Shown here one piece after another: positions 35,877 to 43,534 of a stretch of DNA of 64,000 nt (position 1 is its first letter; each line of letters opens with the position of its first letter). This DNA is from Rhizobium sp. Leaf371. Lineage in GTDB: Bacteria; Pseudomonadota; Alphaproteobacteria; Rhizobiales; Rhizobiaceae. A program made the position numbers and the translations under genes. Where the stretch lies: assembly GCF_001424045.1 (NCBI RefSeq), contig NZ_LMQB01000002.1, positions 94,848-158,847 on the forward strand. Direction: 5' to 3'. The notes under the pieces are model-generated. The model was not told where the DNA came from. It ran no database searches and was given only the letters and a program-made list of their open reading frames with translations.

Positions 35877-37121
35877 ATGGCGTATCTCGACCGGGACCGG
35901 GCGGCACGGCTCATGGCGGCAGCCGGGCTCGATGCGCTTCTCCTGTTCACGCCGGAAGGCTTTACCTACGCGACGGGAGCGAGCCCGGGTGTCGGCACGA
36001 TGTGGCGGCGGGCCGGTGCCGTCGCGGCCCTCGTGCCGGCAGACCCGGCTCTTGCTATCGGTGCCGTGATCAGCGACCTTTTTGCGGAAAGTTTCCGGGC
36101 ATCGAGCGTGGTCACGGATATCCGCGTCCACCCGCTTTGGGTGGAGACCGCGGATATCAGGCCGCATGACGGGGCCCTGCCTGTGCCAAAGCTCATTGCC
36201 GCCGCTTGGGCCGGTGCAGGCCGGGATTCAGGCTTTGCGCGGCCGGAAACGTTCGATGCGTCCCACGGATTTCGGCTGGCCGGCGATCTCCTGGCGTCGC
36301 GAAAACTGCAGGCCGCGCGTGTCGGCGTCGAGCTCGACAGCCTTTCTGTCTCGGATTTCAGCCTGCTGACGGAGGCTTTGCCCGATTGTCGGCTGATGGA
36401 TGGCAGCGACGTGCTGCGGCAGTTGAAGATGGTGAAATCGTCGCAGGAGATCGAGCACCTGCGAACGGCCGTCCGGCTGTCGGAGATCGGGATCGGCGCT
36501 CTGGCCGCAGCGATCACCCCCGGACAAACGCGCGATGCGCTGGCGCACGTGTGGACGTCGGCGGTTCAGACGGCTGCGCGCGTGCAGGATATCCGCAATC
36601 TCACTGGTCACTGGGAATATGTGTCCGTCGGGGAAAATCCATGGTCGCGCGGCGGCGTGGTGGAGACCGGCTCCCTGATCAAGGTCGATGTCGGTTGCCT
36701 CGTCCAGGGCTATACCTCGGACACCGGCCGGACATTCGTCTGTGGTGAACCCACGGCGATGCAAAGCAAGCTATTTGATGCGCTGTCGCAGGCTTTCGAT
36801 GCAGGGCTCGCGCACATCCGGCCGGGAAACGAGATGCGGACGGTGCATCAGGCTGCGACCGCCGCGATGGCGAGAGCCGGATTTCCCGGTTTTACGCGCG
36901 GCCATTTCGGCCATGGGCTGGGCGCCGGGCTCGGCAGCGAGGAATGGCCGTTCTTCTCTGCAACCAGCCGTGTGGTGCTGGAGCCGGGCATGGTCGTTGC
37001 CTTCGAGACGCCCTGGTATGTCGATGGCGTCGGCGGCATGATCATCGAAAACCAGTTGCTGATCACGCCGGAGGGTCATGAGGTGATGAACGCCCTGCCT
37101 TGGGGCTTGATCTCGGTATAA
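35877..37121 (+). CDS. M24-family metallopeptidase (Xaa-Pro peptidase/creatinase fold)
   Basis: A 414-residue protein with a creatinase-like N-terminal domain and a C-terminal pita-bread M24 domain. The five dimetal ligands are visible: two aspartates in KVDVGCLVQGYTSDTGRTF, histidine in RGHFGHGLGAG, glutamate in VVAFETPWY and glutamate in MIIENQLLI. It could be a prolidase/aminopeptidase P or a small-molecule amidinohydrolase; context with a semialdehyde dehydrogenase does not decide. ATG at 35877 has GGAG 7 bases upstream; ATGs at 35859 and 35865 are in-frame alternatives. Confidence 0.85.
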   Translation: MAYLDRDRAARLMAAAGLDALLLFTPEGFTYATGASPGVGTMWRRAGAVAALVPADPALAIGAVISDLFAESFRASSVVTDIRVHPLWVETADIRPHDGALPVPKLIAAAWAGAGRDSGFARPETFDASHGFRLAGDLLASRKLQAARVGVELDSLSVSDFSLLTEALPDCRLMDGSDVLRQLKMVKSSQEIEHLRTAVRLSEIGIGALAAAITPGQTRDALAHVWTSAVQTAARVQDIRNLTGHWEYVSVGENPWSRGGVVETGSLIKVDVGCLVQGYTSDTGRTFVCGEPTAMQSKLFDALSQAFDAGLAHIRPGNEMRTVHQAATAAMARAGFPGFTRGHFGHGLGAGLGSEEWPFFSATSRVVLEPGMVVAFETPWYVDGVGGMIIENQLLITPEGHEVMNALPWGLISV

Positions 37122-37141
37122 CGGTAAACGCATAGCCGGCT

Positions 37142-38704
37142 TTACAGTTGGTCGCTCAAGCTCTTGATGGCCTGAAGATCCTCGCGAAACCGGTCGATCT
37201 CCTCGCGCTTGCGCCCCTCGTCGGGGATGCGCAGGAGGTAGGACGGGTGGACCGTGGTGTAGAGCGCGCGGCCATCGTCGAGCTCGACCTTGCGGCTCCG
37301 GTAGTCGCCCAGCCGCTCGGCATGGTCCATGACGGATGTCAGCGCGGTTGCGCCCATCGCCACCACCAGTTTCGGCTGAATCAGGTCGAGCTCCAGCTTG
37401 AGCCACCAGCGACAGGCGCGGATTTCGCCCATATTCGGTTTCTGGTGGATGCGGCGCTTGCCGCGCGGCTCATATTTGAAATGCTTGACGGCATTGGTGA
37501 CATAGGCCGTTTTTCGATCGAGGTCGACCTCGCCGGCGATCGTGTCGAACATCCGTCCGGCGGGGCCGATGAAGGGCCGACCGGCAAGATCCTCCTGGTC
37601 GCCCGGCTGCTCGCCGACGAACATGAGTTTTGCATCCTTTGGCCCCTCGCCGAACACGGTCTGCGTCGCCTTGCAGGAGAGCGGACAGCGGGTGCAGTCG
37701 CGCGCCTCTGTCCGCGCGGCCTCCAGCGTGCCGGGAATGGCGGTGTTCTCCTCGGTCTTCGGCATGGCGGCCTCGCGCACCTTGGCGTGGAAGGCCGGCG
37801 GGTCCTTCATCGCCTGTCTCGCCATCGCCCGCACCTTTTCCTCCGCGCCGGCGATCAGACCGGGGATGAGATCGGCTTCGGGCAGGTTTTTCCAGTATTT
37901 CTTCGGCATTTCCGACTGCATGGCTTTCACCTTCAGCCGCGCCGGATTGAAGATGTTGCTGTAATAGGTGCGCCACAGCGTGTCCGCGTCATCGGTCAGC
38001 TTGGGATCTTCCGCCGGCTCGGACGTTACCGTCAGTGTCGTTCCATCCCAGGCGGCAGAGCCTTTCGGCGTGGCGATGATCCAGTCCATGTCCGTAAAAC
38101 GCCGCTGGAAGAAAGGGGCAACGCGGGCGACGATGAAATGATCCGGCTCGAACCAGGCGAAAAACCGACGACGGCCGATCGACAGGCCGCCGGCCTCCAG
38201 AGCGACCGGGCTGGCGATCACCTCCATGACGTCCCCGCTCGATGCGCCTGTTTTCGAGATTCCGCCTCCGATCTCCTTGAAGCGGACGAAGGCTTTCATC
38301 TTGTGACTGTCGCGCCGAACGGATTTCTCCATGGCATTGAGCCGGACGATATCCGCGTCGGAGACGATATCGAGCAGGTTTCGCTCGGCCTGCAGGCGCC
38401 AGAGCGTGCGATAGAGGAGAGCGAAACGGCCGGGATCGGAATGGCAGATCACGGTTTCGGCAAGCGTCATGAAGGCGCGGGGAACGGTAATCTCCGGCCT
38501 TGCTCCCTCCGGTTTCCGCTCCGGGTCGGGCTGCGCGGGCGGTGGGTCGGCAAAGAGATCGATGGCGCCCTGCTTGTCCCGCCAGTCCACGGCGGCGGGT
38601 GGTATTCCCGCCTTGAGAAGCCGGCGAGCGGCCTCCCGCCATTCGCCGAAATCGCCCTTCCCGTCGAGCATGACGGTTTGTCTCTCAACCTCGAGCGGCG
38701 GCAT
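37142..38704 (-). CDS. DUF4130-UdgX fusion: covalent uracil-DNA-binding repair protein
   Basis: A 520-residue fusion. Residues about 1-260 form the DUF4130 domain, usually a separate partner of the radical SAM protein encoded just upstream. Residues about 310-515 form a UdgX-type uracil-DNA glycosylase. GEQPGDQEDL at 364-373 is UDG motif A, cysteines at 337, 340 and 431 fit the Fe-S cluster, and KRRIHQKP at 416-423 is the UdgX-specific loop. In studied UdgX proteins the loop histidine (here H420) bonds covalently to the abasic sugar after uracil removal. The ATG shares one base with the preceding stop codon. Expressed with the radical SAM gene from an SOS promoter (inference from the LexA box). 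Confidence 0.92.
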   Translation of the reverse strand: MPPLEVERQTVMLDGKGDFGEWREAARRLLKAGIPPAAVDWRDKQGAIDLFADPPPAQPDPERKPEGARPEITVPRAFMTLAETVICHSDPGRFALLYRTLWRLQAERNLLDIVSDADIVRLNAMEKSVRRDSHKMKAFVRFKEIGGGISKTGASSGDVMEVIASPVALEAGGLSIGRRRFFAWFEPDHFIVARVAPFFQRRFTDMDWIIATPKGSAAWDGTTLTVTSEPAEDPKLTDDADTLWRTYYSNIFNPARLKVKAMQSEMPKKYWKNLPEADLIPGLIAGAEEKVRAMARQAMKDPPAFHAKVREAAMPKTEENTAIPGTLEAARTEARDCTRCPLSCKATQTVFGEGPKDAKLMFVGEQPGDQEDLAGRPFIGPAGRMFDTIAGEVDLDRKTAYVTNAVKHFKYEPRGKRRIHQKPNMGEIRACRWWLKLELDLIQPKLVVAMGATALTSVMDHAERLGDYRSRKVELDDGRALYTTVHPSYLLRIPDEGRKREEIDRFREDLQAIKSLSDQL

Positions 38705-39936
38705 CAGAGAAGGACCAGTTGTTCCGGTTTGGGCTCGAACATCGTGCGCAGATCCGGACGGTCGATGAGGCGGGACGGCGTCCAGCCTTCCGCGACGATG
38801 AAGGCCTGGACCTTTTTCAGCGAGACTTTGAGGCGGACGAGATCGTCCAGGCGCAGGGTACGATATCGGCGGGCGGTGAGGATGGCGCGGACGATCTTCG
38901 CGCCGAAACCGGGCACGCGCAGCAGCATCTCCCGATCGGCCTTGTTGATATCCACCGGAAAACGCTGCCGGTTAGCGAGCGCCCAGGCGAGCTTCGGGTC
39001 GAGATCGAGGTCGAGCATGCCGTCGGGCTGATCGCGGGTGATCTCCTCGATGCCGAAGCCATAGAAGCGGTAGAGCCAGTCGGCCTGGTAGAGCCGGTGC
39101 TCGCGCATCAAGGGCGGCTTGACGAGGGGCAGGTTGCGCGAGGCATCGGGGATGGGGCTGAAGGCGGAATAATAGACGCGCCGCAGGCCGTAGCTGCCGT
39201 ATAGCCGGGCGCTGGTGCCGAGGATGACGCTGTCGTTCGCCTGGTCGGCGCCGACGATCATCTGCGTGCTCTGTCCGGCCGGCGCAAAGCGACGTGTGCG
39301 CTTGGTCTGAAGCGTCGGGTCGCGCATCTCCTCGATCTTCAGGCGGAGATCGCCCATCGACTTGCGGATACCGGCCGGTCGCTTCTCCGGCGCATAGCGC
39401 GTCAAGCCCGCATCGGTCGGCAGTTCGATGTTGATCGACAGGCGGTCCGCATAGAGCCCGGCCTCCTCGATCAGCGCCGGGGAGGCTTCCGGGATCGATT
39501 TCAGGTGGATATAGCCGCGGAAATTATGCGTCACGCGCAGTTCGCGGGCGATCCGCACCATCTCCTCCATCGTGTGGTCCGACGAACGGATAATTCCGGA
39601 GGACAGAAACAGGCCTTCGATATAGTTGCGGCGATAGAATTCGAGCGTCAGCCAGACGACTTCCTCGACCGAAAACCGCGCGCGCTCGACATTGCTGGAT
39701 GACCGGTTGATGCAATAGGCGCAGTCGTAGATGCAGAAATTCGTCATCAGGATCTTGAGCAGCGAAATGCATCGCCCGTCCGGCGCATAGGCGTGACAGA
39801 TGCCCGATCCCTCGGTGGAGCCGAGCCCGCCGCTTGCCGACGAATTGCGTTTCGTCGTGCCGCTGGAGGCGCAGGATGCATCGTATTTGGCAGCATCCGA
39901 AAGGATGGCCAAACGCTCTTTCAGCGATTTCTTCAT
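38704..39936 (-). CDS. Putative DNA modification/repair radical SAM protein
   Basis: A 410-residue radical SAM enzyme. The [4Fe-4S] motif CIYDCAYC gives C68, C72 and C75; residues before it (KYDASCASSGT, CHAYAPDGRCISLLKILMTN) are the family signature of the radical SAM proteins linked to DUF4130. The C-terminal third carries a helix-hairpin-helix DNA-binding segment (REMLLRVPGFGAKIVRAIL). The chemistry is not established. No Shine-Dalgarno sequence precedes the ATG; the predicted -10 box ends only 7 bases before it, suggesting a leaderless mRNA. A LexA box overlaps that -10. Confidence 0.9.
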   Translation of the reverse strand: MKKSLKERLAILSDAAKYDASCASSGTTKRNSSASGGLGSTEGSGICHAYAPDGRCISLLKILMTNFCIYDCAYCINRSSSNVERARFSVEEVVWLTLEFYRRNYIEGLFLSSGIIRSSDHTMEEMVRIARELRVTHNFRGYIHLKSIPEASPALIEEAGLYADRLSINIELPTDAGLTRYAPEKRPAGIRKSMGDLRLKIEEMRDPTLQTKRTRRFAPAGQSTQMIVGADQANDSVILGTSARLYGSYGLRRVYYSAFSPIPDASRNLPLVKPPLMREHRLYQADWLYRFYGFGIEEITRDQPDGMLDLDLDPKLAWALANRQRFPVDINKADREMLLRVPGFGAKIVRAILTARRYRTLRLDDLVRLKVSLKKVQAFIVAEGWTPSRLIDRPDLRTMFEPKPEQLVLL

Positions 39937-39939
39937 AGT

Positions 39940-39954
39940 GTTCTACATATGTTC
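39940..39954. promoter_or_regulatory. LexA (SOS) box upstream of the radical SAM-UdgX operon
   Basis: GTTC-TACATAT-GTTC, a perfect match to the alphaproteobacterial LexA consensus GTTC-N7-GTTC. It lies 4-18 bases before the ATG and covers the predicted -10 element, so LexA binding should block transcription directly. Confidence 0.85.
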
Positions 39955-39972
39955 TTTTTCCCGAAACGTCAA
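39944..39972 (-). promoter_or_regulatory. Promoter of the radical SAM-UdgX operon, leaderless
   Basis: On the minus strand a -35 TTGACG (39967-39972), a 17-base spacer and a -10 TATGTA (39944-39949) are followed after 7 bases by the ATG. Transcription would begin at or within a base or two of the start codon. Confidence 0.6.
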
Positions 39973-40126
39973 TCTTGCGTGCGTTGACGGTTTCATTTTC
40001 GGAACGATCCGCACTTCGCCTCGTTAACGGACCGAACCCGTCGTGACATCCGCTTCGACATCGACCTGCCGGACAGGCTGCGGTGACCGAAGCTCAGAAC
40101 ACGAAAAAACTTTAAGGAGCAGGCTC

Positions 40127-40687
40127 ATGCCTTCTATCAAGGAATCCAAAATCCTCATTCTCGCGACCGATGGCTATGAACGGTCGGAACTGCGCGTCCC
40201 CTATGACGGCCTGAAGAAGCAGGGTGCGACCGTGAAGATCGCCTCGATCGGAAAGACCAGCATCAAGAGCTGGGACGAGAAGGATTGGGGCGACAGCATT
40301 GACGTCGATCTCGATGCCAAGGACGTTGATATCGCCGACTTCGATGCGCTCGTTCTGCCGGGCGGCCAGATCAACCCGGACAAGCTGCGCGTCGAGGACC
40401 AAGCCCTGCGGATCGTCCGCGAGTTCGTCTCCTCCGGCAAGGTCGTCGCTGCCATCTGCCATGCGCCGTGGCTTCTGGTCGAGGCAGGTGCGGTCAAGGG
40501 TCGCAAGGTCACCTCCTACAAATCCATCAAGACCGACGTCGTCAATGCCGGTGGTCTGTGGTCGGATGAGGCCGTGGTCACAGACAAGGGCATCATCACG
40601 TCCCGCAATCCCGGAGATCTCGATGCCTTCGTGGCAAAGATCGTCGAGGAAGTCGAAGAAGGTCTCCACGACCGCAAGGCCGCATGA
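40127..40687 (+). CDS. DJ-1/PfpI-family (type 1 glutamine amidotransferase-like) protein
   Basis: A 186-residue protein of the DJ-1/PfpI superfamily, closest in layout to YhbO/PfpI stress proteins (possible glyoxalase/deglycase or protease activity). The nucleophile elbow AAICHAPW holds the catalytic cysteine, with the following histidine, and the early glutamate is in ATDGYERSEL. The ATG at 40127 has AAGGAG 7 bases upstream. It is divergent from the SOS radical SAM operon and ends at a terminator. Confidence 0.9.
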   Translation: MPSIKESKILILATDGYERSELRVPYDGLKKQGATVKIASIGKTSIKSWDEKDWGDSIDVDLDAKDVDIADFDALVLPGGQINPDKLRVEDQALRIVREFVSSGKVVAAICHAPWLLVEAGAVKGRKVTSYKSIKTDVVNAGGLWSDEAVVTDKGIITSRNPGDLDAFVAKIVEEVEEGLHDRKAA

Positions 40688-40710
40688 GGCCTGCCCTTCT
40701 GCAACAGTCG

Positions 40711-40743
40711 GCCGGCTCCGTCGAACGATGGAGCCGGCTTGTT
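40711..40743 (+). terminator. Terminator after the DJ-1/PfpI gene
   Basis: A perfect 9-bp stem (GCCGGCTCC / GGAGCCGGC) with an 11-base loop followed by TTGTT. Confidence 0.75.
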
Positions 40744-40829
40744 GCTGCCTGTCTCTCGGCGTGTTGCTCCCGGGGGAACTCCGGACGGGTGAGACTTGCG
40801 CAGACGGGAAGGGAAAGGCACAACAGGGC

Positions 40830-41735
40830 ATGATATCTATGTCCGACCGCCATCCCCGTCGCCTGCGCCGTTCCGTGCTCTGCGTGCCGGCCGATAATGA
40901 CCGTGCGCTTGCAAAGGTTATCAGCCTTGCGCCCGATGCGGTGATCTACGATCTGGAAGATGCCGTGCTTCCGGATCGGAAGTCCGACGCGCGCGCGGCA
41001 CTGGTGCGCCATCTGGCGCAGGAGACGCCGGGCATCGAGCGGATCGTGCGGATCAATGGCCTTGCCTCCGGTTTCGGCGAAGCGGATCTCGCCGCTCTCT
41101 CAAACTGCCGGTTCGATGCCATCCTCGTGCCCAAGGTGGATGGGCCGCGGGATATCCTCGACATCGCCGAAGGGCTGGACGAGGGGGACGCACCGGAGGA
41201 CCTGCGGCTTTGGGCGATGATCGAGACCCCGAGGGGCGTTCTTAACGTGGCGCCGATCGCCGAGACGGGGCGCACGCGCGGCGGACGGCTCGATTGCCTC
41301 ATTCCCGGCCTTAACGATCTGCGCAAGGAGACGGGCGTTGCGGCGCTTCCCGGACGCACCTATCTCGTGTCCTGGCTCATGCAGATCCTTCTCGCGGCCC
41401 GCGGCAGCGGGCTCGATGTTCTCGACGCCGTGTTCAACGACATCCGCGATGCGGAAGGTTTTGCGCAGGAATGCGCGGTAGGTCGCGATATGGGGTTTGA
41501 CGGCAAGATGCTGATCCATCCGCAGCAGATCGCCGCGGCGAATGCCGCTTTCGCACCTTCGGCCGCGGACGAGGCGGACGCCCGGGAGATCGTTGCGGCT
41601 TTCGATCATCCCGACAATGCGGGCCGATCGGTCATCGTCCACAAGGGCAAGATGGTCGAGGTCCTGCATCTGGAAGAGGCGCTCGCCTGCCTTGCCAAGA
41701 TCGAGGCTATCAAAAGCAAAGGAACGCCGACATGA
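40830..41735 (+). CDS. HpcH/HpaI aldolase-family CoA ester lyase (CitE-like)
   Basis: A 301-residue TIM-barrel lyase of the citrate lyase beta/CitE-like group, which cleaves or forms acyl-CoA esters such as malyl-CoA or citramalyl-CoA. The family start RRLRRSVLCVPADNDRALAK, the Mg-binding segments YDLEDAVLPDRK and LWAMIETPRGVLN, and the C-terminal DGKMLIHPQQI are present. No other citrate lyase subunits are nearby, so it is a stand-alone CitE-like enzyme. ATGs at 40830 and 40839 are both possible. Overlaps the DUF1737 gene by 4 bases. Confidence 0.87.
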   Translation: MISMSDRHPRRLRRSVLCVPADNDRALAKVISLAPDAVIYDLEDAVLPDRKSDARAALVRHLAQETPGIERIVRINGLASGFGEADLAALSNCRFDAILVPKVDGPRDILDIAEGLDEGDAPEDLRLWAMIETPRGVLNVAPIAETGRTRGGRLDCLIPGLNDLRKETGVAALPGRTYLVSWLMQILLAARGSGLDVLDAVFNDIRDAEGFAQECAVGRDMGFDGKMLIHPQQIAAANAAFAPSAADEADAREIVAAFDHPDNAGRSVIVHKGKMVEVLHLEEALACLAKIEAIKSKGTPT

Positions 41736-41938
41736 AACTCTACCGCTTTCTCACCGGTCCCGACGATGCAAGCTTCTGCCACAAGGTGACGGCCGCGCTG
41801 AATCAGGGCTGGGATCTGCACGGATCGCCGACCTATACCTTCAACGCGGATGCGCAGGTCATGCAGTGCGGTCAGGCCGTGGTGAAAGAGGTCGCGGGCA
41901 AGGACTACGTGCCGGATATGAAGCTGTCCGAGCAATAG
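41732..41938 (+). CDS. DUF1737 small protein
   Basis: A 68-residue protein of the DUF1737 family, function unknown. The sequence MKLYRFLTGPDDASFCHKVT followed by ALNQGWDLHGSPTYTFN is characteristic of this short domain. It is translationally coupled (4-base overlap) to the CoA ester lyase gene, implying a related or accessory role. Confidence 0.85.
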   Translation: MKLYRFLTGPDDASFCHKVTAALNQGWDLHGSPTYTFNADAQVMQCGQAVVKEVAGKDYVPDMKLSEQ

Positions 41939-41974
41939 GCGACAGCGCGGTTCACACATCATGCGGCGGGTTCA

Positions 41975-42409
41975 TCACCCGCCGACATGCTCCACGCTGG
42001 CCTCGATGCGCTCCATATCGTCGTCCGACAGCCCAAAATGGTGACCGATCTCGTGGATCAGCACATGGGTGATGATGTCGCCCAGCGTTTCATCGTTTTC
42101 GGCCCAGTAATCGAGGATGGGCCGGCGGTAGAGCGTGATCCGGTTCGGCATCGTGCCGGTTTCCATGGTGAAACGCTCGCCGATGCCGCGGCCCTCGAAC
42201 AGACCCAGCAGGTCGAACGGCGTTTCCAGCGCCATGTCTTCGAACACGTCGTCATCCGGAAAATCCTTGATGTCGATGATCAGATCGGTGGCCAGCAGCC
42301 GGAATTCCTCTGGAAGATGCCCATAGGCCTCCAGTGTCAGGGACTCGAACGTGCTGATGGTCGGCGCATGGCGCTCACGCCAATCGTCGCTTTGGTCAAT
42401 CCGGGCCAT
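41975..42409 (-). CDS. Zincin-like metallopeptidase (DUF1025 type)
   Basis: A 144-residue small metallopeptidase family protein. The zinc motif is HEIGHHFGLSDDDME (HEXXH with a downstream aspartate/glutamate third-ligand region). The N-terminal half is acidic with LATDLIIDIKDFPDD. No signal peptide, so cytosolic. Physiological substrate is unknown. It stands alone on the minus strand, back to back with imuA. Confidence 0.85.
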   Translation of the reverse strand: MARIDQSDDWRERHAPTISTFESLTLEAYGHLPEEFRLLATDLIIDIKDFPDDDVFEDMALETPFDLLGLFEGRGIGERFTMETGTMPNRITLYRRPILDYWAENDETLGDIITHVLIHEIGHHFGLSDDDMERIEASVEHVGG

Positions 42410-42515
42410 GGATACTCCTTGTCTCGTTTATATAGACATTTCCCGGTTCATTTCGAGAAGCATTTCGCACCGGCAGGCGATTGTGCAGAATCTACGGAAT
42501 CTTTTCCCAACTGCG

Positions 42516-42562
42516 TTGACTCTTTTTTGAAGCTCTGGAATCAATAAGAACATAGCAAGAAC
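42516..42562 (+). promoter_or_regulatory. SOS promoter of imuA-imuB-dnaE2 with LexA box
   Basis: GAAC-ATAGCAA-GAAC at 42548-42562 is a perfect GTTC-N7-GTTC LexA box on the minus strand, 18 bases before the imuA ATG. A -35-like TTGACT lies at 42516-42521; the -10 at the right spacing (AATCAA, 42539-42544) is weak. Confidence 0.8.
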
Positions 42563-42580
42563 GGATAGGAGCTGACTGCC

Positions 42581-43534
42581 ATGGCTGAAAACGCTGTGCC
42601 GCGGGAGACGGTGCTCGCCCTGCGCGATGCCATTGCCCGATTGGAACGAGACAGGCCCTCCGGTTCCTGTCTTCCCACCTTGAAGACCGAGGGCGAACAC
42701 GCCGGGTTTTCCGCGTCCGGCCGTTTTTCGACCCTGCAGGACGACGTTCTGCCGCTTGGCGTTCCCGCGCTCGATCATGCCATGTCCGGCGGCCTGCCGC
42801 TCAAGGGTTTGAGCGAGATCCGTGTGGCGGAAACGCGCGATGCCGGTGCTGCCACAGGGTTCACGCTCGGGCTTGCCGCCCTTTGTCAGGCACGGCGCAA
42901 GGCGCAAGGCGAGCTCGGCCCCATCCTCTGGATCTCCGAGCCGATGGCGGGACAGGAAGCGGGCGAACCCTACGGGGTCGGTCTGTCGCTTCTCGGCATC
43001 GATCTTCGTGCCGCCCTTTTCTCGCGGCCGCGCAACCTTCAGCAGGCGTTGTGGATTGCCGAGGCGGCGCTCGGCTTTTCCGTCTTCTCCGCCGTCATTC
43101 TGGAGATCCGCGGCAATCCGGCACGTCTCGGTCTTGTCGAAAGTCGGCGGCTGCAGCTGCGGTCGATGGGCAGCGGCGTTCCGATCCTTCTGCTGCGCCA
43201 GGCAGGCGAGGAGGAGACGAGCAGCGCGCATCTGCGCCTTCTTGTGCGTCCTGCGCCCGCGGCCCCGTTCATGCTGCCCGATGGCACGATGCTTTCGACC
43301 GGCATCGGGCATCCTGCCTTTCACGTGATTGCCGAGAAGACACGGGCCTTTTCCCCTGTCGATGCCTATCTTGAATGGAGTTCCCATGCGCGCCGGTTCT
43401 ACCCTCTCGATTCCGTCGCCGTCCCTCTTCCGGCAAACGCAGCGGATCCTGTCGCTGTCCTTCCCGCATCTGTCGGCCGACCGGGTGGCACGCCGGCGCT
43501 GGGGCGCGTCGTGGCTTACAAACGGGCGTCCTGA
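42581..43534 (+). CDS. imuA: SOS mutagenesis protein ImuA (RecA-like)
   Basis: A 317-residue RecA-related protein, the first gene of the LexA-controlled imuA-imuB-dnaE2 mutasome cassette that does error-prone lesion bypass in bacteria lacking UmuDC-type Pol V. The core shows LPLGVPALDHAMSGGLPLKG, GFTLGLAALCQARRKAQG and LGPILWISEPM, an ATPase-like fold without a strict Walker A. AGGAG lies 9 bases before the ATG. Its last 149 bases overlap the imuB reading frame, an unusually long coding overlap. Confidence 0.92.
   Translation: MAENAVPRETVLALRDAIARLERDRPSGSCLPTLKTEGEHAGFSASGRFSTLQDDVLPLGVPALDHAMSGGLPLKGLSEIRVAETRDAGAATGFTLGLAALCQARRKAQGELGPILWISEPMAGQEAGEPYGVGLSLLGIDLRAALFSRPRNLQQALWIAEAALGFSVFSAVILEIRGNPARLGLVESRRLQLRSMGSGVPILLLRQAGEEETSSAHLRLLVRPAPAAPFMLPDGTMLSTGIGHPAFHVIAEKTRAFSPVDAYLEWSSHARRFYPLDSVAVPLPANAADPVAVLPASVGRPGGTPALGRVVAYKRAS

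Noticed and set aside
42581..43534. Canonical RecA/ATPase Walker A in ImuA
   Set aside because: No GxxxxGK[ST] is present; ImuA is RecA-like only in overall fold, so no ATPase claim is made.
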